Source of the DNA: Gorsachius magnificus
Lineage: Eukaryota > Chordata > Aves > Pelecaniformes > Ardeidae
NCBI GenBank assembly: GCA_034008185.1
Contig: CM067086.1
Coordinates: 41,240,507-41,304,506, forward strand
Direction of reading: 5' to 3'
DNA length: 64,000 bases
The notes beneath the pieces are model-generated. The model searched no databases and had not been told where the DNA came from. It saw nothing but the letters and a program-made list of their open reading frames with translations. Of the stretch, positions 12,771 to 25,935 are shown in pieces (the stretch's first letter is position 1; each line of letters opens with the position of its first letter). The translations under genes and the position numbers were made by a program.

Positions 12771-15700
12771 TATTTGTAACATTCAGGATACGCAGTTTGT
12801 GTGGAAATATTCTTAAATAAGTTCTATCGGTCAAAGAATAACTCTTTCATAATTAAGAATTAGCTTCCTGTTAAGAAAGTGTACATTTTAGAAAGTTTTC
12901 ATGTCTTTCCATAGGTCTGTGTAGTTCTCCCTGTGCAGTAGGCTAGCCCCTAATAAGTACCTTCCCTTTCAGTGACCGCTGAAATGAGAGGAATTTTTTG
13001 TTTCCATCTCTTGGAGACTGGTGAACCAAACATGGTTTGTTCAACTACCCTATAGGTAAGGGCTGCGCTGTAGGGGATTTCTAGGACCCCAAAGAAAATT
13101 TTGCAACTGAGTTGAAGACAAGCGTTGACTGCTTTTGCTATCCCCTGATAAAGTTCTTTCCACCTCCAGGTGTGCCCAAAAAGTACCTGGAGCTTATGCA
13201 AATTTTCAGGTTTTCTACAGATCAGGCAACTTGCACTAACTTTTCATACCTGCAGTCTTAATGCTACACAAAATAGAACACTCTGCTATTCTGTCAGCTT
13301 ACTGGGTATATTCCTTAAGAAAAAAACATAGTCATGTTTAGTATGTGTCTTTTAATACATCTACATGCTACATAGCCCAGCTTCCAAGCACACTTTTGGT
13401 CATAATGACAGTATTCTGCTTGCAGTAACATGCAACTCTGTCACTATGCAAAATCTCAGATTTGTACTAAATTAACTTTATCACAGAACACAGAGAATAA
13501 AAATTGTGGTTTCCTTTTGTTAATATATCTGCAACATCTCTCTGCATTGGAACGTCAAGTCCTCCCTTCCCCTTCTCCCCAAATTGTCCTATTTTCTCCT
13601 TAGTGGACAACTCAAGGGCACCACTTTGTGACTCTGGATGTGTTAGTTTTAGTGTTCAGCTCAGCTGAAAGGAGAATACAGAGAAACCTGCCTCGTTTTT
13701 TCTCCCTATGTTTTCTGAAAATGTATGCATATATGTAATTCAGTTATGTATAAGGGAGCTAGTTTGGGCCAGCCTATGATTAAAGGTTTCCCTTTATGTA
13801 AAAACACCCCCAGTTGATAACAGGGGATGTAATTCCTGTTTTTCATGAGGGTGACTAACACTAAAGAAATCTAATTTCAATGAAATTTTATAAAATTTAT
13901 AATATGTTCAGAAGATGGGGACTTTCATACTACACTTCAGCCTGAAGCAAATTTGAATGGGCAAGTTAGAGGTGCTGGTTTGTTGCTAGAAAAAAAAAAT
14001 CTTCCATTTGGAAATTGAAATTATCTCAGCATATAGTTTTTAACTGAGATTGCTATTTTGTGTTGTATTTATTTCAAGAAACAAATCTCAAATGACTTTA
14101 AGGAGTGAAAGCAATGATTCTGCCTGAGCAATAACTGTTACATCGTTATGTTCAGCCAAATACTATCTATGTCGTAGTACAAGTGATCAGCATTCATATT
14201 AAGCTACAATCCAGCTTTTAGTAGTCACTGGGTCCCACATCAAATAGATTGTTTTGCTCCAGTTAGTGCATAGTAATCACGTTGAACAAAATCAAGAGGA
14301 GAGTTTATAAACCAAAGGTTTTATGATATATTGGTCTGGTTTCTTTACAGTGTAGGATTCCAGTTAGCAAGGAAGGTAGTGCAAACTAGACCAGCTCCAC
14401 TTTTAGGTAGTGACTGTATATTGGTATGTTTTGCATGTTGTCCTTTCAGTACACCTAAAAGATGATGTGAGGATCATGCATAGCCTAACTGTTTGTAGGT
14501 GGTGGTATGTGTTTGGCTGGGGGTGGTGATAGGGGTGGAGAACTTTAAATTAGTCAGCGTAACTCTTAGAGAAGTGCAAGAAGTTTATAAATTCTGTTGG
14601 TTTACGGTATTCACATATCACATGCCATGCATCTGTTTGCAGTACCTTGTTGTGCACGTGTTTGTGTTTGCAGTATAGTTTTTGAGTTAATTTGAATTTT
14701 GTAGCTGATATAGTTGAGAGATGTATATGATCCATTACTGTTACACATGTTCAACCAAGTACCAATCCTAAGCCAGCTTCTTTACACAGCCCTGCAAACG
14801 CAACTCGCTTCTGTCCCCCAGAACTCCTAATTCAGCAGTTTTTTTCCTCTAGGAGAAAGCTGTGATGTTTGAGAAGTTAGTGCAGAGTGGCTTTGTAATG
14901 ACAACAGTTTTTGCTAAAAGTGAGGATGAGACCACTAAACTCGTTTCACTTGTACTCTAAACCAAATTCCAGCCTAAGCCTCCAGAAGTGAAAGATTACT
15001 GCGTTAGCCACCTGTACTCCTTGTATTCTCAGAAAATTAAACTAAAACTAAATCTCGATTTCATATGGACCAGAACGTGGCCCCTGCTGATTAGGAATGT
15101 CATAGGAAGACTGAACCAAGAATAAGAAAATCTGTATTTAAAATTTGAAAGATTAAAGAGTTCTCTCTCTCTTTGGTTTCTAGTAAGGGAAACAATCTGC
15201 ATTGGCTTCAGAGTCTAATCTTGGCTGAGTTTGCGAAAGAGACATTGATTAAAAATACTATTTTAACTGTGCACAATGAGAGAGAGTGCAGACAGTAACA
15301 TCTTTGAAATTTTAAATTATAAGATTGTATATAGCTAGGTATGGAAGATGGGGGCATAGATGGAGCAAGAGAGAGTCACTGGCACACTGAACACAAACTG
15401 TAGTTGAAGTGATAGTGGAAAACTACTGCCCTGCTGGTTGAAAAATGGAATTTAATGCTCAAAGCCACAGGCTGAAACCATTATTCACAACTGGTGCTCA
15501 CTTTTTGATCCCAAAGAGTAATAGATTTCTCTATGAACTGATGACTGTAGTTCATATAATTCTTATTTTATACCCATTAGAAAAAAATTTCTTTCTTCTC
15601 ACCTCCCATAAACCTATGTGCTTCCCTGCTGTTAGCTCAGGTTCCTGACTACTTCCCTCCTGCCTTGGTTCCCTCCATCCCTCCTGCCCCCAGCACAGCA

Positions 15701-16940
15701 GTCGGGGCTTTCATTGTTTCCTCATCTCCTCTATGAAGCAGGATTTCATCAATCATGGTGGTGCTAGTCTGCTCTTGTAATCAAGGCTGAGATCCATCAA
15801 GTGTCGTGGCTGCAGCAGTTCCTTTCAAGCTCCACAGCAGCTCAGGTTTCTGGGCCTTTTCTGAGGTTCAGTGCCCTTGTAGCGATGGCTCAGTGACTGA
15901 AAATATCTTCAGCCCCTTCTTACAAGGGGATTTGCAATTCCCATTGAAACATGGTCACATCAGCCATTGTATGAGAAATCACTCGGGCTCCATACAGTGC
16001 CATGATGTCTTATTGATCCATGAGCACTACTGAAAAAAGGATGTAAGGAGGGAGGGAAAGAGGAGAAATTGTCAGCGACATATGTGCATATGAAAAGAGC
16101 AAGGGAGGAAGGTGGAAACATGAGGATTTGCAGCAGTCGGAATCTTACTGTGCTGGCAAGCTGTATTCAGAAGCACAAACAAAATGCTGGTGGCTACAAC
16201 AAACCCCATGTAGGGGCATACGCACACACTGCAGAATATTGTAAGGGGTCTGCGACTGCTTCTTGGACCACCGTTTTAAAGGTTGCTTAAAAACCAGGTG
16301 GCCCTGTGTAACGAACTCAAAATTACATAAAATGAACAAACTCTTAGATGCTTATTCCTTTTTTTTACTGGTTTTTTTTTCCCTTGCCTTTCAAACTGCA
16401 AGGACATTTCCTTAGAAAATGCTGGAGGAAAGCCCACTGATAACTCAGAAGGTAAAATAACATATGAGTTATTAAAAGGTCTTTTCACAGAAGTGGGATT
16501 AATTTCCATATCCCTTAGGAATCCCTGCACACGCTGTTATCACACAAATGGCGTTTTGGTGGGTGAGTTAAAAATTAGTTAATAAAATTAAATTTAAAAA
16601 TGCTTGGGCTATAGTTCAGGAGAGCTAGCCAACACACTTTAAAAGAATAAAGTCCCCAACAAAGTCAAAGCAAAATCTGCAGTCTGTTTTTAATCTGAAG
16701 ATATTATTTCATACATTTTTATACTGAACATCGATAGCTGAACATGCATCAAAATAAATTCTGATTCAGTCTTGACCTCCAGTAATGGTCTGCACCTGAA
16801 TTGTTCCATTTAAATAGTCAAGGAAAAAGCACAGGACAAAATTACATTTTCTGCAGAAAATATCTTACTGTAGCGAGGTTTTCATTTGTTGTTAATTACA
16901 GAGGAGGGGTGTGAATGGCTACTGTAATTCTGACTATATT

Positions 16941-16953
16941 CTGTCAATGACAG
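16941..16953. promoter_or_regulatory. Inverted CTGTCA/TGACAG pair (TALE-homeodomain-like)
   Basis: CTGTCA and TGACAG face each other around one base. TGACAG is the core known for MEIS/PKNOX/TGIF factors. It lies in a 250-bp complex stretch (16.86-17.11 kb) with GTTAATTACAG and ATTTACGTAGC words. Short motif; function is inference. Confidence 0.25.
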
Positions 16954-19151
16954 TATAAGACTGTTTAAATCCTTTAGTGTGTATGTCTTTCATGTAATTT
17001 TGGAACCGTTTATTCAGAACTATATACACATTCTACAGTACCTGGAATATGCTGTGCTAATACAAATATAATCGTTCTTCAGTTATTATTTTTATTTACG
17101 TAGCTTATTATTAATTCTCCTAAAAGCAAAAATTACCACCAGCTCCTTGAAGAGGAGTAACTCATACCTCTTCTGGAAGCATTGGAGACTTTTAAGGACT
17201 CCATTAGGCCCTATGTTATTTCTTGGGACACCACTCTACTATAATAACAGAACAGTTTACTCAAAATTGTAGGACTGTGGTGCACAAGCCAATATTTTCA
17301 AACATCGTGTCGGTTGGGATGTGAGAGAGCATCAAGCCATTTGTTCTCTGTGATTTGTTTTCCCCCAGTGGCCCTAGTAAATAAATACTCGTGCAATAGC
17401 AAACAGAGAAAGATGTTGAGATTGCTATCTTTCATGAGGATTAAAATGACGGTGGGTTGAAGAGAAGGCAAATAAAGCTTGAGGATTTGGTGTCTGTTCT
17501 TTTGCAGCTGATGAGGCACACAAACTTCCTTAACAGTTTTGGTCCTTTGACGGTACAAAGTGTCTGTGGACCCTCCCATTTTCTCCTGTCATTACACTGC
17601 TGTTCTATTTCTTGTCAAGAGAAACCAGAAATTTTTGTCCTTTTTTATTGCATTCCAGGTGGTAGCAGGGCCTTTTAAGCTTTCCTCTTCATCTGAGTTT
17701 CTGTTTCAGTTCATGTTGTACCAGACTATTTTTCCCATGCTGGCGGTACGCTTCTCGTTTCTCTGCAATTTTACAAGCCTGCAATTGTCCAGATCAGTTT
17801 TGCAAGCTCCTTCTCTGTCAATGACCTTCTGTGTCCAGCAACACCAATAATGCCTCTTCTTTTAGACATTCTGCTCGTCACCCACCCTGTTTTGTTTTAT
17901 TAGACTGATAAAACCTTTCCCTCCTGAACACAAACTCAGACACCTGAAATAGAAAATAATATATGAATTGGACAGCTTAATGCTACAGTATATAATTAAG
18001 TTACATCCCATTTTTTTGTAATGGTCACACCTGCAGACTTTTCTTTCCTCTATTTCCGCTGCCCAAGCTGAACATCATATTTTCAGACACATGACACAGG
18101 AATCTTGCTAAAGGCTGTCCTGGTTACCACAGGAGCATCTGCCTTACTCTACTACCTCTGTTGGGTCTAAGTACAGACAAACCAGCAGCAAGCAGAAATT
18201 GTGATTTCGGGATAGTTTCAAATCAGGACTTCCAGTACGAGCACTTGTTACCCATGTCGTATTCTAGCTTTCCCTAGATACCACCCAACTGCTACTAAAC
18301 TTGACAACTCCCATCTACTCTGGGGTTTTGTATCAAAATTTCCTATGAATTTTCTCAGTTGGCTTCTCCCTTTCTCCTGCTCCTTCCATCTTTCTAGTAC
18401 TGTGAACAGCCTTCAGATAACCCATTCTTCACACAATTAGGGTCATCATCTTTCACATTACCATTCGATCAATTTCCCTTAGAAAGCAATCACCAATCAG
18501 GCAGAACTGAAAAACTGTATTCTAATTGTATCCTAAGCATATCCTAGTCCTGCCACTGAGACAGAGAGTTTGTGGTCATATATGTTTGCAAATATATACA
18601 TTATTTAATATTCAGGTTTAGCATCAAATATATCACACTTCTCGGTGAAAAAGTAGACATTCCTCACTTACCAATCACAGTATTTGGGAACCTCCCCACT
18701 GAGGGCCCAAGTGTCTTTGCACTTTCTCTCTATAGGATGGCTCTACTGATGCCTTGCCCTTTGCTGTCATTGAGGCGGAACCAATGGAAGAAGGTCAGCC
18801 TGGCAGCTAGAGAGAATATAGATCAGCCTAAACACAGCGCTCAGACCTATAGTTCCCACTGATAAGAGTGAAACCACAATGCCTTCTGCTGTAGGACCAG
18901 CATCACGCTTCAGTCTCAGCAGAATCATTCTTACATTTCCGGTTTGAAGGGACTCTGTCAATCACCTGCCCTTTCTCAGATGTCCTGTAAAGCTTCTCCT
19001 GTTCTAATTGAGGGTATGATATGTCAACAAAATGAGTCAAAAGGACAGCATTTAAGAAAAATAAGTGTCTCTAAAAGGTCAAAAATAGTTACATTTGAGG
19101 GCAGTGGCAACTTTAAAAAACTTGAGGTTACATTGGAAGCAACCACTGTTT

Positions 19152-19179
19152 ATTAAATATTAGAAAAAAAATATTTAAT
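19152..19179. repeat. 10-bp AT inverted repeat
   Basis: ATTAAATATT (19152-19161) and AATATTTAAT (19170-19179) are exact complements around an 8-nt loop. All-AT composition makes chance formation likely. Confidence 0.75.
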
Positions 19180-22100
19180 TATACTAAGCATTCTGCCCAT
19201 TTTCCCACATACCTTTCTCCTTTCACGAGTAAGTAACAACAAATGTTTCTTCCCATGGGGCAGAAAAATGAGGCTGAACTGATTTTCTATTTCAGCACTT
19301 GGTTTATCATGGAAAATGTTACTGAAGTTTCCATTAAGCCTTCTGGCCTATAATACACACAGTATTGTTATTGGTTCTGCTATAAAAGGGAGATTTTTAT
19401 GCTCAGCTTTGCCATCTGTTTTAAACTGGATGGCAACACCAGGCAAGAAAATCCTGCCAAACTATGTTAACATTTACAACAAGCTTGCTTCATTAAATAA
19501 CCTAGTTGGCCTTATTTGCTAAATAAAATAAGTTCTGGTTTTATGGTCATGAGATATGAGATGACTCCTGATATGTCTGGTTGTAAGAAAGTATTAAAAG
19601 GCTAGAGCCTGAACTTCTTTTCTTGATAGCCAAGGGTGAAATAGTGACCAAGCACTCTCTTCCTGATCACGAGAGATGGAAAGGAGGTAGAATGGGACTG
19701 TGTAAGGCCTGATGGACTGAGGAATGTTTAGTTTTCGAGTGCAATGAATTGAAAGAACTGTAAATCATATAATTTACACACAGGCTTTCTTGTTCTCCTG
19801 AAAAGTACAAATAATTTTGGAGTAGGCTTACTGTTCCAAGGAGTTGAGGAACAAGAGCAACCCTATTGAATGGGAATTTTGTTGGTGATCTAATTCCATT
19901 ACCCTCAGAGGAGCTCACTGGATTGTGATGGAGTGCTCAAGCATATCAGTATTTTAGGAGAAAAATGAAGGACACCAACCTACCTACGATATAACTTTCA
20001 CAGCACTCCTGAAGCCCCCAAGATAAAATACGGAGATATGTGAAAGTCTAGAAAAATAAAAGAATAGCCTGAGCTTTCCTTAGAAGAAGATATGCTTACT
20101 GGTTCAATTACTGTTGTGTTCAAAAGTTAAAATTAAATAAACTTCCTATTCTAGCCATACTAAGACCATTGAATCAGGATTTCAATTCGGGTGTTCACCT
20201 GAACTTTCAGAGACATAAATCTCAACCCACCTTTTCCATCCACCTACTCCCAGCATGTCTGTTGGTCTTTTTTCTTATCCTAACAGGCCAGAGCTAGGAC
20301 AGCTTGGACTTGGGACTAACCTCACAATGAATTTTCTTGTGTTTAGTAGGTGAGTAGATACCTCTTCCTTCTCGTAGTCAGGGTTGAGAAAGTAAGGTTT
20401 GTGTTTCTGCAGGCTTCTCTTCCTATGGGTTTGTAATTTTTTTTGGTTGCTTGCTTTTTTGTCTTTTTAATTAAATAAATATGTCAGTATCCTTTCAAAA
20501 CTAAAAAGAGGATTTTCACTTGAAAATGGTCTGCCTCCTTTTAAATTCCATATATTCCGTATTTTAAGCTGATGATCTCTAAGTGGTGCGAGTGTTGTGA
20601 TTGTGTCTTCATGTTGAGAGTGGGATCAGACCAGGAGGTGCTTCATTCAATATGAAGGACTTCGTGGTGTTGATGAAATCACTTAAGTGTGTAAGAAGTG
20701 GAGTAGAACCAAACTGTTAACCCCCTCAGCTTTTCCAAAGTATTTTTTTAAGCTGACAGCAGAGATTTTATATGACACTTCTGGCTACAGAAGATCTAAG
20801 GGTATTCAAACAGATCTGATGGATAAAGTAGTTATTTTCCTGGCATAGTAGTAAGCATATAAATAAAAAATATTTCTTTATACTTATTGATAGAGACAGA
20901 GCTATAACTCTTGTCTGTTCATGTCTGTGTACAGAAAAAATACTCTTTTGACCTCAGAGTACTTTGTGTTCCCAATCTTTGTATTGTGAATCCAGGCCTT
21001 CAGATTCAGTGTGCTGCTTTCCACTTAATTTAATCATTGGTTATTTCAGCTCACTGCTTTATTCGAGGAAAGCCCCAGGAACCAAATTATTTGTGTTGTA
21101 AATAACATAATATACGCTCATTAGTTTGATCGCTTTTGCTTCTTTCAACAGGTTTGATTGGATTCAGTCTCTGGCCATTTAAAAACTGCCATATAATCAA
21201 TAGGGAAGCTGAAATACTGAATGAGATTGATGATAAAAGATCCTTGGTAATAAAATATTGGTAATGTTCTCTTTTAGGCACTTTATATGCAACTGTGCAC
21301 TATGAACCCTATGATACATCTCCTGTTGGCCATATAGGGAACCTGTTTGTAGAAGCATTCTTCAGTAGTTGCCAACCTTGTGTAATATACCTGCCATAAT
21401 GAACAGGAAATGAACTTTAAAAATTTGCCAGTCATTCCTTATGCTTCTGTAGAGGTTGCCCAACTGTGTGAAAATGCCATCTTTACAATCATGTTTATAG
21501 AAAGCAGGTGATTTGGGCAGTTTACATTACAGAATGTTAACTAGTCTTCTCTCTCCAATGTTGGACCTACAGAAGAGTTCATACTGCTCCTGCTGTTATC
21601 ATCATATGCTTTGCCAAATATATGCTGCGAAGATTCTATTATAAATAACTTTTTAAAATTTTGTAATACACTTTCATGCAAGCTAGATTAGCTCCGTTCA
21701 GCAGAAAGAACGGTGATACTAGCGAGTATTTTGGAGAGAGTTGATGCTTTCGGCTTCTGATTTATAATACATGGATGAGTGCGCTGTAAATGGACTACTA
21801 ATTCTTTTGTTGTACTTGAGTGAACTGGCTGAGCCCTTTAGATGGACATCAGTGAATTCTCAGCATAATTTTGTCAAAACACAAGTTGATGCCCATGACC
21901 TTGGCCTTGCCTTTTCCTTGATCATTACATAGCATCCTGTGACTCTGCACTGTGCTTAGAGAAGTGTTTTTCCACACTGTTTTATTTACAAAACCCCTAA
22001 ATTTGGGATGGAATTCTTACATGTAATATAATATTATTTAACCTTGCCCAGAAGGTTCTGAAATCACCCAGCAAGGAAAAAGCTGGCAGCAGTCATTGCC

Positions 22101-23199
22101 TTCTCTCAGCTGACTGAGCCCTGAAAAGGGTGGGAGAGTGAATAGAAACTGGGAGCTAGTTCATGGAAAGCTTTAAAATATGAAAGTGGTTTAGATATAG
22201 TCAGCTAATATGAAGTTGCCCTAATAAGCTGTGTCTAAAGTGACAGTGAATTTACTATGCTATCTTCTACCAGTTGTCATCACATGGAAAGCAAATTTTG
22301 GATCTTCAGGTGCCCTGATGTGAAGATCTATTTTTCTGTACTGGTAGAACAAAATGTGTTTGTAAGAAGGGAAGAAGAAAGCCTAGGAAAAAAGTGCATG
22401 TCTGAAATTGATTGAATGCATGCTTCAGGGAATGCTCTGGATAAATTGTTTAAGAATGGTTCATTCTAATAAAATAGTAATGATAAGGGACTGACTTCAA
22501 ATCTGAATAGGTCACAAGTGAAATGAGTTTGGTGGTCTTAGCTAATCTCTTTGGATATTTATCCACATTACAGTCTCCCTGTACAATTTGACACAACTCA
22601 GAATTACTGTTTGACTCCAGTCAGTAGAGTCTTAGGAGTGAAATTACAGGTTGCTTCATCTCAGAGCTGAGATGGAGAGACAGAGACTGATTGTGAGAAT
22701 GTCCACACAATGCCTTTCTCCCTGTGTTGTTTCTATATCAAGATAGTGTTACAAAATAAGAATTTTCAAGTGTACTTGGTATGAAATCAAAATTTGTTCC
22801 AAGATTTGGGGTAATTTAAGCAGCCTTACGTCTAAGTAGCCATTGTGCAAGTTAGACCTGCTCGGGCAGTAGGATGCTATGTGCACTAATACTCTCCTGA
22901 AGTCTCTTTTTAGTTTGTTTCTTTTAACATGAAGCCATTTTATTTGGCCAGCTGTATCAGTCTTTTCCCTTGTGCTTTGTCTGAGGTCTGTTCCTCCATG
23001 ATCCCCTGATGGTATATTGATCGCATTACCCCTGGGAAGCTGAGAACTGAAATATCGTGTAAACACGTACACATTTTTTCATAATCTGTATCAGCAATCA
23101 TAGATGGAAGTTGAACTGGATTTGAAATTCAAGAAGGTAATTCAAAACCTAGGGCCTACAGAGGTGTATGGGGTGGGCAAAAATCCTCTGGCATCCTAC

Positions 23200-23485
23200 T
23201 CTTGGAACATGAGCTGCTTGTTGCCATGGGGCGGTGGTGCTGTGTTAGGCATCTCTCGCAACCCCAACCTTGACCGCACAGCCCAAAATGAGGCTGTGGT
23301 GGTGGGGAGGTGACGGGTGATGCAAGGCACTGCTTCAGTGCCAGCCCGCCACGTGCTGCTGTTCCTCTCCATCTTCCTGGCCGGGCTGCAAACAGGTCGA
23401 GGGCCTGGCACTTGGCAGCCACTGGGCTTCTGTGCTGGCATCTCACCTGCTACTCGTTCCAACCCAATAGACGTGGCAGATGCGT
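23200..23485. other. GC- and CpG-rich block inside AT-rich intron
   Basis: Roughly 285 bp are clearly richer in G+C than the flanks and contain about a dozen CpG sites (for example GGGGCGGTGG, CTCTCGCAACC, GACCGCACAG, GTGACGGGTG, GGCCGGGCTG, AGGTCGAGG, GACGTGGC). It includes a palindromic E-box CACGTG at 23350-23355. Overlapping open frames exist on both strands, as expected from GC-rich DNA with few stops, and none resembles a known protein. It could be an orphan CpG islet/regulatory element, or a piece of the GC-rich 5' part of a retrotransposon. No splice-flanked exon was recognised. Confidence 0.6.
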
Positions 23486-24016
23486 GTGACAATGTATTTC
23501 TAAGCTCTTTAAGATGTGATGAAATTGATTTCTAGCAGAAAGCACAAATGCGTTTTGGAGACCAGAAGTAATTTTTGTGTTTTCTTCAATGTTTTATTTT
23601 TTATAATCTAAAATGAGGTTGAGGTCTTATTTCATTTTCTTTATTCTGTAAGTTTCTGTTGAGACGGGAAAGCCATGATTTTTTCTGTGATTTGCCTGTG
23701 GAAAAATATGAAAGGAAAAATATTTTTTCATTATATGTTGTGAAAGTTTTGTTGGCTGTTATGGCATTTATGAGGTAGAAAACAAATAAAAGCAACAAAA
23801 AGTACATTTTTAGCTCTCATGCTTAAAAATTTTAAAATTCTCTTCTGATACAAAATGATTAATACACTAAATAAAAAAATAACTTTGGGTCATGTGATGA
23901 ATTTCTATTTTTTGTCTTGTCCCCAACTTCTCCCTCCAAAATATTGCAAGGATAATTGTGTAATAGTTGCAGAGTAAGTAAATAGCAGGTATTAATGCAA
24001 GCAGTAAGTTAAAGGG

Positions 24017-24029
24017 AAAAAAAAAAAAA
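24017..24029 (+). repeat. A13 homopolymer
   Basis: Simple A run. Similar short runs occur at 26614-26625 (T12), 38247-38257 (T11), 50054-50067 (T14), 52043-52053 (T11), 53033-53043 (T11) and 53224-53237 (A14). None has a neighbouring SINE body or retrocopy. Confidence 0.85.
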
Positions 24030-25883
24030 GAATGTTGTCATACAGGATGTTTGCTATGCGGTCTGTGTGTTAATCAATAAGCAAATCCTGAATGGAGGCA
24101 GATAATTATTTATCCTTGAAAATACATGCAATGATAATCAGATGCTAAAGTGGTAATGTTTCCCATCATTCATTTAACCCCTGGCAGTAGCAAGTAGTCT
24201 GGGAAAGGTTTTTGGAGTTTGGTTCTGGTTTTGTTGAGATGACTGGGTTTGATACCCTGGATGTCAATATTTAGTCGTTCCTGGTTTAGGATGCATGTGG
24301 ATTTTCACGCTTACATTTCATTATGGGTGTTAGGTCTTACTTATTCAATGCCGTCATTTATTTGTTTCTGGTGAGTTCAAATAGTGGTTTTCAAGGTGCT
24401 TTTCCATTCTTGAGAGATCTGTGGGGCACTTAACCTACATTAGACCTAAGGGGTCTGAGGGTTCTTCAACAAACAAAGCATTTCCAGATACTTTCCTTCA
24501 GGATGTGTCAAGGGCAATACAGACAAAAGACTGATGTCTCCTTTAACAGCTTGATAAGTATCTCAGGATATTCTGCAAGAATCAGTACTGTTTCTGCAGT
24601 GTACTGTATTCCCATTCAGCATAATATGGCTCAATATGTGTACTGTATGTGACAATGGTGAAGACTTATCTTTGCCCTGAGGGCTAAGTGCTGTAACACT
24701 TCTGAAGTGATAGGCTTGATAGAAGTGATGATTCAGAGGCAATGATCTGCTAAAAAGTCACATTAAATATGTGTGAGAATTAAAAATATGGGTCTGTGTT
24801 TATCTTGATTTTCATTTTACAAGTTTCAAAGCCCTATTTATTTCCAGCATCAAAATCCCTTGTAAGGTAAACTAAATCATTCTTGTATTGACCATTTTTT
24901 CATGTCGTTCTATTGAGGCATCTTCCCAACTGAGTTCCTTATTGAATTGTATTTCTATGAGGGTATTGTAGGTTAGCAGCACATTTTAATGGTACACAAA
25001 AGAGGTGCCTTCTGAATTTCCAATGCCTTGCATATTGTTCCCTATAGAAGCAGCAGCTCTGAAATACTGAATAAATCAAAACAGATACAGTTGGCTCTTG
25101 ACTTGCTGTGGTTATTTTTCTTTAAGTTTACATTTCCTAAAATAGTCTGTCCTGCCTAACTTTCTTAGTGGATTAATTTATAGTAAACACATCCTTTCTA
25201 GATGCCTTAGGCATTTTCAGCTATGTAACAAAGAAGGCTTTATCTCGTAGACGGAAATAAAAAATATAATTTAGTGCTAAACCTGTAGAAATACACAAAT
25301 GCTGCTGCCTGCACACTCATAAACTCTGTGCCAAAAATCAAGCATCCGATGTCACATAGTCCTGTGATAAATCTGTAAGGTGGTAGTGTTCAATAGTTCC
25401 TAAAGGAGATTTTCAACAGAAATTAGCATGCTGTGCTACTAGTTGTTGTTCAGCTATTGTTAAATATTGTTAAAAATCTGTTAGCCCTAGGATCAGTTTC
25501 CAGTAGGTTTTTATTCATTTTCCTTGCAGAGTCCCTTATTTGAAATAGCGCAGGTGAAGTTCATAGTCTGTTTTGCTGCAGTCAGATAGGAGCATCCCCG
25601 TTATCACGAAGTTCTTTCTGTAGCCCAGTGTCAAGGCAGTTACTTAGGATAGAGCACGCGTATTTAGCTGAATATTGTTATTCTGAAAATGGATGGGATG
25701 CAAAGGTGTTTGCTGTTTAGGCAATGGTAATAAGGGCTGCAGGCATGAGCATCTTCTTTTGTACACCACCTTCCCATATTGCTTTTTTATCAAGAAACAT
25801 GACATGATGGCTACTCATTGATGCAAAGGGGTAACTGTCTTGAATTGTCCAAGATTCCCCACACTAGTTCAATTACAGTGTCA

Positions 25884-25935
25884 TAAGAGCATAATAGGCC
25901 CCATTTTGCAGCTCACAAATGAGGTGAGGATCAGA
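25884..25935 (+). repeat. Possible MIR/L2-like tail relic
   Basis: ATAATAGGCCCCATTTTGCA followed by GCTCACAAATGAGGTGAGGA resembles the MIR/L2 tail (ATTATCCCCATTTTACAGATGAGG). The match is short and could be chance; no core upstream was recognised. Confidence 0.35.

Larger units (their letters stand above)
13210..23190. other. Intron stretch, little recognised
   Basis: No exon, CR1 or RNA gene was seen. About 17.45-18.45 kb is biased to C+T on the + strand and reads like decayed repeat DNA, but I could not name a family. The rest is ordinary AT-rich intron; a CCAATCA word at 18493-18499 and small hairpins are the only items. Confidence 0.6.

Noticed and set aside
23156..23535. Overlapping open frames on both strands in the GC-rich block
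   Set aside because: Low stop-codon density follows from GC content; peptides in the three frames show no domain and no splice-bounded exon.
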